Shown here: positions 12,622-21,553 of the stretch, piece after piece
Layout of the letters: each line of letters begins with the position of its first letter
Position numbering within the stretch: the first letter of the stretch is position 1
From: Acidobacteriota bacterium
Lineage (GTDB): Bacteria; Acidobacteriota; Blastocatellia; RBC074
NCBI GenBank assembly: GCA_016710075.1
Contig: JADJLO010000035.1
Span: forward strand, 67,881-131,880
Reading direction: 5' to 3'
DNA length: 64,000 bases
The notes under the pieces: model-generated
Told to the model about the DNA's origin: nothing
Database searches by the model: none
The model's input: the letters and a program-made list of their open reading frames with translations, nothing else
Program-made: the position numbers and the translations under genes

Positions 12622-13065
12622 ATGGAAGAAATCATTCAATACGTCAGCAGCATCCTGCTGCTGATGCTGCTCGTTTTCGGGACCGGGGTTTCAATTCATT
12701 TGATCACCCTGAGAAGGAAGAACCGCGGCCTTGAAGCGGCATTTGACGGCAGGGAGCCGCTCAGTTATCAGGCTTTTTACGAGAATGAGTTTGCCGGCAC
12801 CTCCATCCCGCTCGAGACGGTGACGCGGGTGCGAAGACTGCTTGAAGGCGAGTTTACCGTCGATCTTTCGCGGATTCGCCCGGATGACGATTTCACAGGC
12901 AATCTGAACTTTCTGCTCAAAACCAATTCGGTTGCGGCATCTCCGTTGATCGGCCGCCTCGAGCGCGAATTCTCGATCAGGATTACCAGTGGAGAAGCAG
13001 CCGGACTGCGCACAGTACGCGACATCATCAATCTGATTCAGCTTAAGGAGAAAGCTCAGCGTTAA
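12622..13065 (+). CDS. Membrane-anchored protein with a degenerate acyl-carrier-like C-terminal domain
   Basis: 147 residues. One N-terminal membrane helix (about 6-27, YVSSILLLMLLVFGTGVSIH) is followed by a basic RRKNR stop-transfer and a linker. The C-terminal 75 residues look like an acyl-carrier-protein fold: DLSRIRPDDDF, a helix, LIGRLEREFSIRIT, then LRTVRDIINLIQ, which parallels the EEEFGIEI...TVGDAVDYI layout of ACP. The phosphopantetheine serine motif (DSL) is absent; the corresponding place reads NFLLKTNS. A carrier role is therefore unlikely, and the resemblance may be structural only. It lies 12 nt after the esterase and 4 nt before dapD, implying cotranscription. No firm family assignment. 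Confidence 0.55.
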   Translation: MEEIIQYVSSILLLMLLVFGTGVSIHLITLRRKNRGLEAAFDGREPLSYQAFYENEFAGTSIPLETVTRVRRLLEGEFTVDLSRIRPDDDFTGNLNFLLKTNSVAASPLIGRLEREFSIRITSGEAAGLRTVRDIINLIQLKEKAQR

Positions 13066-13069
13066 AACG

Positions 13070-13924
13070 ATGACCATCACAAATCTCAAATCCCGGATCC
13101 CTGATTTGTTTACCATACCCGCATCGGATCTCACGGGAGAGAGCAGGGTTCAGGCTCTCAACCTCTTCAACGAATTCAAGGAAGCTCTCAACCACGGCGA
13201 GATACGCGCCGCCAGCCGGAATGACGAAGGCCAGTGGGAGGTTCATCAATGGGTAAAACAGGGGATTCTGCTCGGCTTCAGACTTGGCGGGCTTGTCGAT
13301 TTCTCAATCGACGAGAACTTCCGGTTCTTCGATAAGGACACCTATCCGACCAAGCGCCTGACAATAAACGATGGAGTGCGCGTGGTTCCGGGCGGCTCCA
13401 CAGTTCGCGACGGGGCCTTTATCGGCCGGGGCGTGACGATCATGCCTCCCGCCTTCATCAACACCGGTGCATTTGTCGATGATGGAACCATGATCGATTC
13501 GCATGCGCTCGTCGGATCGTGCGCTCAGATCGGCAAACGATGCCACATCAGCGCGGCGGCTCAGATCGGCGGAGTGCTTGAGCCGGTCGGCGCGCTCCCC
13601 GTGATCATCGAAGACGAGGTCCTCGTCGGCGGCAACTGCGGCGTCTATGAGGGGACCATCGTCCGCGAAAAGGCGATCCTCGCCTCGGGCGTCACTCTCA
13701 CCGGATCGACCCCGGTCTTCGATGCCGTCCACGGCAAAGTCTATCGCCGCGAAGGCGACACCCCCCTGGAGATCCCGGCAGGCGCCGTTGTCGTTCCCGG
13801 AGCCAGAAGCATCAGCGTCGGCCCCGCCAAAGACTGGGGCCTTTCGGTCTACGCTCCAATCATCATCAAATACAGGGACGAAAAAACCGAAGCATCCGTC
13901 AAACTGGAAGAGTTCTTGAGATGA
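13070..13924 (+). CDS. dapD: 2,3,4,5-tetrahydropyridine-2,6-dicarboxylate N-succinyltransferase
   Basis: 284 residues, full length. DapD transfers succinyl from succinyl-CoA to tetrahydrodipicolinate in the lysine/meso-diaminopimelate pathway, in the cytoplasm as a trimer. The sequence shows the N-terminal helical domain and then a left-handed beta-helix with hexapeptide repeats (FIGRGVTIMPPAFINTGAFV, then HALVGSCAQIGKRCHISAAA). The central segment IIEDEVLVGGNCGVYEGTIV and the following ASGVTLTGSTPVFD are typical of DapD. The start ATG lies 4 nt after the previous stop. A dapE-like gene lies 460 nt downstream on the same strand but has its own promoter. The 3' flank begins with REP-D heptamers right after the stop. 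Confidence 0.95.
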   Translation: MTITNLKSRIPDLFTIPASDLTGESRVQALNLFNEFKEALNHGEIRAASRNDEGQWEVHQWVKQGILLGFRLGGLVDFSIDENFRFFDKDTYPTKRLTINDGVRVVPGGSTVRDGAFIGRGVTIMPPAFINTGAFVDDGTMIDSHALVGSCAQIGKRCHISAAAQIGGVLEPVGALPVIIEDEVLVGGNCGVYEGTIVREKAILASGVTLTGSTPVFDAVHGKVYRREGDTPLEIPAGAVVVPGARSISVGPAKDWGLSVYAPIIIKYRDEKTEASVKLEEFLR

Positions 13925-14300
13925 AGGAAGAGTCTAAAGTTCAAAGTCTAAAGTCTAAAGTTTCAGGGTCGAAACCGGGACACGGGCTAATGTGTTGAGG
14001 CGAGTTGGAGCGCAGGCGGGACGCCTCTGGTGAAGTGATCGAACAACTCGGGCGCATGGCCATACGAGCTGGGGCGCAGGCGTCCCGCCTGCGTGTATCG
14101 GCAACTGAGTCAATTGAGGTTTACGATTTTGTCTTTTGCGATTAATCGCAGGCGGGACGCCTGGCGCCCCTCACTCGTATGGCCAATGTTAGCTGCCAGG
14201 TCCATTTGCATCAGAAATTTTATACTTTCCGCAACGGAGATCAGCAACCTTCGACTTTAAACTTTGAACTTTGAACTTTAAACTTTGTACTTTTCTCTCT
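13925..14300. repeat. REP-D heptamers enclosing a REP-A pair between dapD and dapE
   Basis: REP-D direct heptamers (AAAGTYY, 13934-13966) face their complement (TTTAAACTTTGAACTTTGAA type, 14251-14289). Between them lie a degenerate REP-A fragment (about 14007-14030) and a REP-A pair (arms 14061-14096 and 14145-14183, core CGCAGGCGTCCCGCCTGCG). This fills most of the 460-nt gap. No gene seen. Confidence 0.8.
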
Positions 14301-14302
14301 TA

Positions 14303-14332
14303 TTGCCGTTTCAGTAATTCGCCGCTTATAAT
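14303..14332 (+). promoter_or_regulatory. Likely sigma-70-type promoter of the dapE-like gene
   Basis: A perfect TATAAT at 14327-14332 preceded, with an 18-nt spacer, by TTGCCG (14303-14308). The gene starts at 14387, leaving about a 45-nt leader with GAAAGGG as the ribosome-binding site. Based on consensus match only. Confidence 0.5.
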
Positions 14333-14386
14333 TGCCCCTTATTTTACAGGGGAAACGACGTCAGCCGATGCTGCGAAAGGGCACCA

Positions 14387-15394
14387 ATGAACATCTTTCA
14401 GTTTACGCGCGAATTGATGGAGACTGAATCGACTACGTGGAACGAAGGCGCCGCGGGGCGCTGGCTGGGTGACTACCTTGCTGACGCCGGCTTCGAAGTA
14501 ACGACGCAGCAGGTGACCGACGACCGTGTCAATGTTTACGCGCGGCTTGGAGACCCCGTCATCACCTTTTCTTCCCACATTGATACGGTGCCTCCGTTCA
14601 TAGGTTTCACTGAAGACGATGAAAAGATCCATGGCCGCGGGGCTTGTGACGCCAAGGGAGTGATCGCCGCACAGGTCTTCGCGGCGCACAAACTCAAGGA
14701 AGAAGGTCTGAACAATATCGGTCTGCTTTATGTTGTCGGCGAGGAGGACGGGAGCGATGGAGCCAAAGTTGCCAACTCAATTCCGAACAACAGCCGCTAT
14801 CTGATCAACGGCGAACCGACGGAAAGCTGCCAGGCCATCGCGACCAAAGGCGCTCTGAGAGTGATCATCGAGGCTCGCGGTAAGCTCGCCCATTCGGCCT
14901 ATCCCGAACTCGGCGAATCGGCAATCGAGAAGCTCATCGACATCCTCAACGATCTGCGGCATTACGACTGGCCAGTCAACGCGGAGCTCGGGCCGACAAC
15001 CTTCAACATCGGAACCATAACCGGCGGCCGCAAACCGAATGTCGTAGCCGACTATGCTGCAAGCGAGGTGATGCTGCGGACGATCACCGATCCCGGCGAG
15101 TTGTTCGAGATCGTAAGGTCGATCGTCGGCCAAAGAGCTGAAATTACACACGGTTTCTCGATTCCGCCCGTTCATACTCATACGGTCAAAGGCCTCGACA
15201 TCCCTACCAGCGTTGTCCGTTTCGGAACTGACATCCCATGCCTGACAAACTGGGGAACGCCGGTGCTTTATGGACCTGGATCGATCCTCGACGCCCATAC
15301 GTCTCACGAATTTATTCGAAAACGCGACCTGCTCGATGCTGTCGAGACATACGCGAAAATCGCACGAATTCTGCTCAAGCCCGAGGAAAATTAA
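14387..15394 (+). CDS. dapE: M20-family metallopeptidase, DapE/ArgE-like desuccinylase/deacetylase
   Basis: 335 residues, cytoplasmic. Metal-site motifs of the M20 family are in order: SSHIDTVPPF (His and Asp), GRGACDAKGV (bridging Asp), then GEEDGSDGAK (catalytic Glu and metal Glu), and a C-terminal HTSHEF histidine. A dimerisation/lid domain lies between about 165 and 270 (HSAYPELGESAIEKL). The protein hydrolyses an N-acyl group from an amino acid. Proximity to dapD makes N-succinyl-diaminopimelate the likely substrate, which would be the next-but-one step of the same lysine pathway, but related enzymes act on acetyl-ornithine or acetyl-lysine and sequence alone does not settle this. Length is a little short for classical DapE (about 375). 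Confidence 0.75.
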   Translation: MNIFQFTRELMETESTTWNEGAAGRWLGDYLADAGFEVTTQQVTDDRVNVYARLGDPVITFSSHIDTVPPFIGFTEDDEKIHGRGACDAKGVIAAQVFAAHKLKEEGLNNIGLLYVVGEEDGSDGAKVANSIPNNSRYLINGEPTESCQAIATKGALRVIIEARGKLAHSAYPELGESAIEKLIDILNDLRHYDWPVNAELGPTTFNIGTITGGRKPNVVADYAASEVMLRTITDPGELFEIVRSIVGQRAEITHGFSIPPVHTHTVKGLDIPTSVVRFGTDIPCLTNWGTPVLYGPGSILDAHTSHEFIRKRDLLDAVETYAKIARILLKPEEN

Positions 15395-15474
15395 CCGGAG
15401 AGACCTCGATCATCCTCCGGCAAATGTTAAACTGACTCAAGCTATCAATTCTTTCAAATACGGAGCTAATAAAA

Positions 15475-15744
15475 ATGTCAACAGGGAAATTTACTTCAGA
15501 ACCGGGGACGCCTGAATATCACGCTTCTGAATGGCTGATCTCAATCCACAATGCCTACCGCGAACTTGATCACGCGATCTCGCAGTCTCCAAACCCGGAG
15601 GAGTTCGTTGACCGGCTCAAAGAGCGTGTCAGACGCGATTACGAACAGAACAGGGAGCAGATGGGCTGGAGCGAACGCACCCGCGATATCGCTTCACGCT
15701 CACTCGATATCGTCATCGGAACCCTCAAACTTCCAAATATGTAA
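15475..15744 (+). CDS. Small acidic-basic helical protein of unknown function
   Basis: 89 residues. The ATG at 15475 follows CGGAG at 8-9 nt spacing. No signal peptide or membrane segment. The sequence is predicted mostly helical: YHASEWLISIHNAYRELDHA, then EEFVDRLKERVRRDYEQNRE, and a C-terminal helix ending TLKLPNM. Charges alternate, suggesting a small helical bundle or a protein-protein adaptor. It follows the dapE-like gene by 80 nt with no terminator seen, so cotranscription is possible. I do not recognise a family. Confidence 0.55.
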   Translation: MSTGKFTSEPGTPEYHASEWLISIHNAYRELDHAISQSPNPEEFVDRLKERVRRDYEQNREQMGWSERTRDIASRSLDIVIGTLKLPNM

Positions 15745-15882
15745 GAAGAAAGGAAGATAGATTACGACTCCACTTTATCCAAACCAGAGATGCGAAAACG
15801 AACGATGTTGGGCATCTAAAAGAGGGGCGCCCTCCAAAAATGGAGTTCGGGAGCCGTTGGGGGCGCACAAGGGGGGCGCGGC

Positions 15883-15903
15883 GGGGGGGGGGGGGGGGGG
15901 GGG
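15883..15903. repeat. 21-base poly-G tract, probable artefact
   Basis: An uninterrupted run of 21 G, preceded by a strongly G-rich stretch (15847-15882), inside the 15745-16148 gap. It has no counterpart elsewhere in the window. It looks like a gap-fill or sequencing artefact, though a real G-tract cannot be excluded. The flanking bases (15745-15840) show nothing recognisable. Confidence 0.7.
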
Positions 15904-16024
15904 ATTTTTAGTGGTTGAATTCTTTTAGACTCAGCAAAGCATTGGACTGGAAATAATTCCAAGCCATTGAAACTAAAGCTCAATTTGATGCCTGCATCTA
16001 TTGGATCATATTGGATAAAGTGGA

Positions 16025-16150
16025 GTACGAAACAGACGAAAAGTTTCAGGCGGTCAATATTTGAATTGTCCCGGCTGGACGATTCAATAAAAGAAAGTGC
16101 ACTTATCCACCCATTGAAACTTTTCGTTTATTTCGTCTGTTTCGTAATCT
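16025..16150. repeat. REP-C element (paired arms)
   Basis: The left arm ACGAAACAGACGAAAAG starts at about 16027 and the right arm TTTCGTCTGTTTCGTAATC ends at 16150. The interior, beginning CAGGCGGTCAATATTTGAAT (about 16047), is almost identical to the interior of the copy at 27284-27437. It ends at the stop of the leftward cheR gene. Confidence 0.85.
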
Positions 16151-17017
16151 ATCTTTCTTTCTTTTCCCTCTCACGCAATTCGGCGGAAAAGGCGGGAGCT
16201 TCGACGAGTTGAACCATGGAAGAGGCATTGACCAGCGATTTTTCGCCAGGACCAACCATGAGATAGCCATCAGGTTTGAGCGAGTTGGCGAGGTTGATGA
16301 CCATCTGGCGTGCTGCGGCGGCATGCATGAAAGTCAGTTGATTGGAGCAGACTATCAGATCGAATCTGCCCGCCACCCCTTTCCAGAAAAGCTTGTCCAG
16401 AAGATTTACGCGCCGGAACGTCACATTCTTTCTGATATCGCCAAGGACAGCGTAACGCGGCTCATCGCCGGAATCTGAATTGAGAGTCGAGAGCTCGAAG
16501 TAACGATCGAGCAAATCGGCATCGAGGGTTCCGACGGAGTTCTTTCCATAGCGTGCCCGACTGGCTTCAAGCAGCGACCGGTTGCGGACATCTGTAGCAA
16601 AGATTTCGACCTGGCGGCCGGCATGGTCTGTGGAGAAGCCCGCTTGATCTGATCGAAGACGATGGCGAGCGAGTAGGCTTCTTCGCCTGTGGCGCAGACT
16701 GAGCTCCAGATCTTCAATTTTTCATTACCCGGCAATGAATTGAGAAGCTGGGGGATGATTCGACTGCGAAGTAATTCGAACTGTTCAGGCTCGCGGAAGA
16801 AGCATGATTGAGACGATGCGGTCTCTTCGACCAGCGCCAGAAGTTCGCTTTGGCTTGAGGCGGCAATCCGGCAGTATTCCTCCGGGGCGATTCCCAGCCT
16901 GTCGGCCTTGCTGGTCACCGCGAGAGTGATTTTCTCCCGGACAAACGGATTGTTGCCCCATCCATAAGACTCGGCCAGTGCGTCTTCAAGTTGTTTCAGT
17001 GCATGAATGGGAATCAT
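16149..17017 (-). CDS. cheR: CheR-type protein-glutamate methyltransferase (one frameshift)
   Basis: About 289 residues after repair, a normal CheR length. The N-terminal helical domain is seen at about 1-75. It is followed by SSQSCFFREPEQFELLR (the CheR substrate/SAM entry motif, usually TSFFRxxxxF), SSVCATGEEAYSLAI (SAM loop), and, after the break, VEIFATDVRNRSLLEASRAR, FDLIVCSNQLTF and LKPDGYLMVGPGEKS. It would methylate chemoreceptor-type glutamates using S-adenosylmethionine. The frame is lost at about 16625-16655, after the FDQIKRAS stretch, and one missing base restores it. No chemoreceptor, CheA, CheW or CheB gene is visible nearby, so the partner is unknown. It lies 21 nt downstream of moaC on the same strand. 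Confidence 0.85.
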
Positions 17018-17038
17018 GAGTTTCTCATCCGGTCAAGT

Positions 17039-17533
17039 TTATTTACTTGCTTCTCTTCGCCACTCACCGGAACGACCGCCGGTCTTGCGGTCAAGGCGTA
17101 TTTCGTCGATGACCATGCCCCGATCGATCGCTTTGCACATGTCGTAGATTGTCAAAGCCGCGACGGAGACAGCCGTGAGCGCCTCCATCTCGACGCCCGT
17201 CTGTGCGCTGGTGGCGGCGGTGGCCCGGATGTATGCCCCGTCGTCGTTGAGCGTTATCTGCACATCGACGTGCGAGAGGGACAGCGAATGGCAGAGTGGA
17301 ATCAGTTCAGCCGTTCGTTTGGAGGCCATGATGCCGGCGAGCCTCGCGGTTTCGAGCGGATCGCCTTTCGGAGTGCGGCGCTCGCGAATCGCACTGACCG
17401 TCTCCGGCGCCATCCTGACATAACCGCTCGCCTCCGCTACCCTGGCCGTGACGTCTTTTGAGCCAACATCCACCATCGTGATGCGCCCTTCGGAATCAAG
17501 GTGTGAAAGAAGATTTTGTGGTTGATCGGGCAT
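17039..17533 (-). CDS. moaC: Cyclic pyranopterin monophosphate synthase
   Basis: 164 residues, full length. MoaC converts the MoaA product into cyclic pyranopterin monophosphate, the first committed intermediate of molybdenum cofactor synthesis, in the cytoplasm as a hexamer. Typical motifs are visible: MVDVGSKDVTARVAEASGYV near the N-terminus, KGDPLETARLAGIMASKRTA, LIPLCHSLSLSHVDV, then GVEMEALTAVSVAALTIYDM with the active-site region CKAIDRGM. It sits 23 nt downstream of moeA on the same strand, which supports a small Moco operon. No strong ribosome-binding site precedes the ATG at 17533; the upstream gap is taken up by REP-D heptamers. moaA is not in the window. Confidence 0.95.
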   Translation of the reverse strand: MPDQPQNLLSHLDSEGRITMVDVGSKDVTARVAEASGYVRMAPETVSAIRERRTPKGDPLETARLAGIMASKRTAELIPLCHSLSLSHVDVQITLNDDGAYIRATAATSAQTGVEMEALTAVSVAALTIYDMCKAIDRGMVIDEIRLDRKTGGRSGEWRREASK

Positions 17534-17538
17534 GGAAG

Positions 17539-17572
17539 AAGTTTAAAGTTTTAAGTTCAAAGTTTAAAGTCG
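17539..17572. repeat. REP-D heptamers overlapping the moeA stop
   Basis: A run of AAAGTTTTAAGTTCAAAGTT-type heptamers between moaC and moeA. It covers the last codons and stop of moeA (17557), so the last residues DFKL of MoeA are encoded by the repeat itself. Confidence 0.7.
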
Positions 17573-18781
17573 ATGAGCGAGATCGCCTCGACGATATCTC
17601 CCGCATTGTAGCCCTGACAATCTTCGGGAACGACAATCAGCACGTCGGCCTGCATAAAGGCGACCAGATCCGACGATCCGCTCCATTTGAGCGGCACGAC
17701 CTCAGCCCGGCCATCACGGATGATCAATCGTCCGGGCTGGTGGCTGCGACGCGGCGGGGCGCCCTTGACGGGTCCCCCCGCATAAGCCGCAAACCTCGGC
17801 AGATGATTTTCGCCTGCTCCCTGCATCTTCAATAAAGCCGGCCGGGCCAAAACATGAAATGAGACGGCAACGGATACCGGGTTGCCCGGCAACCCGAAGA
17901 TGGGTTTCTGGCCAATCATTGCAAAGACAGTAGGCTTCCCCGGATGCATGGCAACTTTCTCGACCAGGATCTCGGCTCCGAGCTCAAGCAGCGCGGGTTT
18001 GACCAGATCATAATCTCCCATCGACACGCCGCCTGAGAGGATGACCACATCGGACGACGCAAGGGCCTCCGTGATCGCCGAGCATGTCGCATCGAAGTCG
18101 TCGTGGACAATGCCGGAACTGACAACCTCGCATCCTGCGGCCGCCGCATATCCGGCCAGCGAATAAGTATTCGAATTCCTTATCTGCGACGGACCGGGCT
18201 TGAGGCCGACTTCGACGAGTTCCGATCCGGTCGAGAGCACCGTCACTTTCGGCCGGCACGACACTACCGGTCGCGAATAGCCGAAACTTGCAAGCACGGC
18301 CGCAACCGCCGGAGTGATTCGTTCGCCCGCTCTGACCATGACCTCACCCGCCCGGGCCTCGATGCCTCTCGGAGTAATGAATTGGCCCGGCTTGACCGGC
18401 GATTGAAGCATTACCGTCCCGTCCCCGGGAACACTGATCACCTCGATCTTCTCCACCCCGTCGGCGCCGGAAGGGATCGGAGCCCCGGTCATGGTCCTGA
18501 CCGCTTCTCCTGCCTTCAACTGCCCTTCAAAAGCATGCCCGGCCGCTGCCTCGCCTGCTTCACGCAGACAAACCGGGGTTGCCGAAGTCGCGCCCTTCCG
18601 TATCAGCCACCCTCAGCGCGTACCCATCCATCCGCGCACGATCGAATGGCGGCAGATCCAGATCTGAAAAAGCATCCCTGCGAAGCGCTCTGCCCAAAGC
18701 ATCCGCCAGATCGACCTCTTCCTCTGGAAGCTTCACGATCCGGTTCAGTATGATTTCGAGCGCGTCTTCGATTTGCAGCAT
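17557..18781 (-). CDS. moeA: Molybdopterin molybdenumtransferase (one frameshift)
   Basis: About 407 residues after repair, normal for MoeA. It inserts molybdate into adenylated molybdopterin. The N-terminal part carries LPPFDRARMDGYALR (MoeA domain I/III junction, DGYA). The middle has GAPIPSGADGV, TGSELVEVG and the MoCF-binding motif SGGVSMGDYD, then GLPGNPVSV, and domain IV closes the protein. The frame shifts near 18586-18600: VADTEG continues in another frame as ATSATPVCLREAGEA. A surplus G in the GGG run explains it. Without repair one would see two fragments, 18781-18560 and 18519-17557. The very C-terminus runs into a REP-D array. Order moeA-moaC-cheR suggests one leftward transcript. 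Confidence 0.9.
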
Positions 18782-18910
18782 ATTTATTGGGGATTTTTAA
18801 AACGACGAAAAGATTACGAAACTAAACGGAACTTCCCCGAAAATTTTTCGCCTGTTTTTGTTTTTTTTCTTTTTTTTGTTTCTTTCTCAAAGAGACAAGG
18901 CATAGAGCGG

Positions 18911-18939
18911 AAAAGCCGCTCGTATGAAGAGCGGCTTTC
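18911..18939 (-). terminator. Terminator downstream of the tRNA genes
   Basis: Stem AAAGCCGCTC (18912-18921) with its complement at 18929-18938 and a 7-nt loop. On the minus strand it is followed by TTTT. It lies about 50 nt downstream of tRNA-Asp and upstream of moeA. The rest of the 18782-18989 gap holds a decayed REP-C pair (about 18795-18866). Confidence 0.75.
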
Positions 18940-18989
18940 CTTATATTCATGAAGTCCTGAATGGTAATCAGATTAAATTGTGAATTAAA

Positions 18990-19069
<80 letters not shown>

Positions 19070-19115
19070 ATATCACTCACAATCATCAGATCATGAATTT
19101 CAAAAAATCTGACCA

Positions 19116-19193
<78 letters not shown>

Positions 19194-19237
19194 GCACCCT
19201 TTCGAGCGAGTGGCCATCTTACAGCCCGTATTGAGTC

Positions 19238-20434
19238 GTGTCAACTGCTTTGACCGGTTTTTATCTTCGGATATACTCGTCTTCCCATCACTGCAAAAAT
19301 TCCGAGGTCTCGTCCGATGCTTGCAAAAAATGGTCGCGAAAAATCCTGATTGCCATCCTCTGGCTGACCTTTATTGTCAGCGTCATGACTCCGGCCAGGG
19401 GGCAGGATCAGGAGAGGCAACAAAAAAAGCCCGAGAAGGTTGAAGAACAGATGCAGACGATCAGGGTCGAGACCAATTTGGTTTCGGTGGATGTCACGGT
19501 GAGCGACAGCTCCGGCAACAAGAATACCGCGGGACTGCGTGCCGAGGACTTCCAGGTATACGAAGACGGCGTGAGGCAGAAGATTACTAATTTCTCCAAT
19601 ACCGACGGGGCCTTTAATCTTGTGCTGCTGATCGATACTTCCGGAAGCACGCGCGATGCAGTGTCGCTGATGCGGCAGGCTGCAAAACGATTCCTCGATG
19701 AGCTGCGGCCTCAGGATCATGTCGCGCTGATTCAATTCAACAAACAGGTGGAGCTGCTTGAAGATCTGACCGGCGACAGGCTTAAGATCGAAGCAGCGCT
19801 CAAGCTCCTCAAACCAGGCTCGGGGACATCGTTTTATGACGCCCTGCAACTCACCATCGACGAGATATTCAAGAAAGAACCAGGCAGAAAAGCGATCGTG
19901 GCGCTCACTGATGGCGTGGATTCCTACGGATTCAACACCTTCGATCAGATTATGCCGATGGTCGAAAAGGCCTCGGCGAGCATCTACTTTCTCGAACTCG
20001 ACACCGAATCGTTCACCGAATCCAGAATGATGCGCGATTGCGCCGATAATAATCATTTCGAATTCTCAAAGAAACAACTGAAAAAATACGTCAAGGAGCG
20101 TCTCTCCGGTGGATCGGAGGAGGACTACGACAATCACTGCCGGTTGACCCCGATCGAGAAGATGCAGATCAACCGTCGTCTTTATCAGACCGCACGAAAG
20201 GAACTTCGCGACATGGCGGCAAAGAGCGGCGGCAGGGTCTATCCCGTCAGGGATCTCAAACAACTCGAACCGGCGTACTCCCGAATCGCGGAGGAACTCA
20301 GAACCCAATACTCGCTGGCCTACTACCCGACAAACGAAAAACACGACGGCAAATGGCGAAACCTCAGGGTAGAAGTCAGGCAACGAGGACTCTCTGCCAA
20401 AACCAGACCCGGTTACCGCGCCCCGCTTAACTGA
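19238..20434 (+). CDS. Secreted VWFA-related protein, acidobacterial type
   Basis: Up to 398 residues. A von Willebrand A domain spans about 120-330, with the metal-ion MIDAS motif DTSGSTRD and the later TDGVDS. It is preceded by a beta domain (RVETNLVSVDVTVSDSSGN, LRAEDFQVYEDGVRQKI) that defines the VWFA-related family expanded in Acidobacteriota. It is exported: the hydrophobic core ILIAILWLTFIVSV precedes TPARGQ. The start is uncertain. The open frame begins with a weak GTG at 19238 and an odd Cys/Ser-rich leader. An ATG at 19330 in another frame would give MVAK followed by the hydrophobic core if one A of the run at about 19338-19342 is surplus. The function is probably adhesion or protein interaction outside the cytoplasm; no partner is evident. 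Confidence 0.8.
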   Translation: MSTALTGFYLRIYSSSHHCKNSEVSSDACKKWSRKILIAILWLTFIVSVMTPARGQDQERQQKKPEKVEEQMQTIRVETNLVSVDVTVSDSSGNKNTAGLRAEDFQVYEDGVRQKITNFSNTDGAFNLVLLIDTSGSTRDAVSLMRQAAKRFLDELRPQDHVALIQFNKQVELLEDLTGDRLKIEAALKLLKPGSGTSFYDALQLTIDEIFKKEPGRKAIVALTDGVDSYGFNTFDQIMPMVEKASASIYFLELDTESFTESRMMRDCADNNHFEFSKKQLKKYVKERLSGGSEEDYDNHCRLTPIEKMQINRRLYQTARKELRDMAAKSGGRVYPVRDLKQLEPAYSRIAEELRTQYSLAYYPTNEKHDGKWRNLRVEVRQRGLSAKTRPGYRAPLN

Positions 20435-20454
20435 GCTCCGTTGTGGTTAAGACG

Positions 20455-20530
20455 GTATTTTATCGCCAAGAGGGCCAAGAACGCCAAAACAGGGCCTGGC
20501 TTCCCTCTCTTGGCGTTCTTGCGATAAAAA
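20455..20530. repeat. REP-E inverted repeat
   Basis: Left arm TTTTATCGCCAAGAGGGCCA (from 20457), with CAAGAACGCCAA following, and the right arm CTTGGCGTTCTTGCGATAAA. Related half-copies lie at 2289-2311, 62258-62275 and 63970-64000. It sits just after the VWFA gene and may serve as a terminator-like hairpin. The rest of the gap to 20688 shows no gene; a TTGACA at about 20609 could be a -35 box. Confidence 0.7.
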
Positions 20531-20688
20531 TCACGTTATATCCATGAACAGAGATTCTCAATTCCAACCTGAAAGCGACTTTCCGCTACGGAGCAACTGA
20601 ATAAACTGCTTGACAACCCGGTAGCCGGACAGATATCGTTTCCGCTTATTTATAGGGCCCCTAATTTAACCTTGAAGGAGTAAAGACA

Positions 20689-21476
20689 TTGGCTAAAGGG
20701 CGAGTACCAGCGCAGAATCTCAAGCGCGATCCATTAATGCAGCAATACGTAAATACGAGTTCATGGGTCAGGGAACGGCGGAATCCGATTGTTAAGTGGC
20801 TGACGATAGCGGCAGTGGCGCTGGCATTGGCGATCATCGTCTGGTTGATGCTGTCACGGAGGCAATCGGCTGCGGCTGATTCGCTGGCCGAGGCATATCG
20901 ATTCCAGCAGGCAATTGTGGCGAATCCGATTCCGCCAAACACCACCGGATACGCATTCACCACAGAGGATGAAAAGCATCGCCGATCGTTTGAGGCTTTC
21001 GAGAAGGCAGCGAAAGATTATCCCTCGATCAACGGAGAGATCGGCCGTTATTACGCGGCAATTCATCAGATTTATTTCGAACCTGAGAAGGCTGAGGCGA
21101 CTTTAAAGGATCTCTCATCGAAGGATTCCGAGGTCGGAGCTCAGGCGCGAATGGCGCTGGCTCAGAGGTATGAGGCTACCGGAAAATACGATGAAGCGGT
21201 TGGAGAATTTCAGAAACTCAAAGCCAAACCGTTCAACATTCCCGTCGCTAATATCGATTACTGCATAGCCAGAACGTACGAAGCTCAAGGAAAAACAAGG
21301 AAGCGGCTGAGATCTATTTCACGATTGCTTCCAACAAAGATATCCGCAGCGGCCCGCTGGGCAATCTTTCCGTCAGCAGACTGACCATCCTCGCTCCGGA
21401 AAAAATCGATAAATTACCGGCCGCGGAGCCGGCCAATCCGCTCGCAGGTTTGTCGGGTGGCTTCCCAATGAGATAG
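20689..21476 (+). CDS. Membrane-anchored TPR protein (one frameshift near the 3' end)
   Basis: About 262 residues after repair. The start is a TTG at 20689 with a clear AAGGAG 8 nt upstream. A basic cytoplasmic segment (about 1-36) precedes a membrane helix (WLTIAAVALALAIIVWLML). The periplasmic part has tetratricopeptide-like helices: FEAFEKAAKDYPSINGEIGR, ARMALAQRYEATGKYDEAVG and ARTYEAQGK. This matches the YfgM/BamD-like small TPR group by layout, but no specific assignment is safe. In the A-run at 21291-21295 one base appears to be missing; with it the protein continues NKEAAEIYFTIASNKD to a stop at 21474. Without it the frame ends with an unrelated tail at 21384. Confidence 0.75.
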
Positions 21477-21553
21477 ACAACCTGACTTCGTTCCGCGAAT
21501 AAACTGTATACGACGAGTGGTGATATTGGTAATTGCCACTCGTCTTCGTTTTT

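Noticed and set aside
13304..13732. Antisense frame inside dapD
   Set aside because: Asp/Arg-rich composition typical of a shadow of the hexapeptide repeats; dapD is certain.
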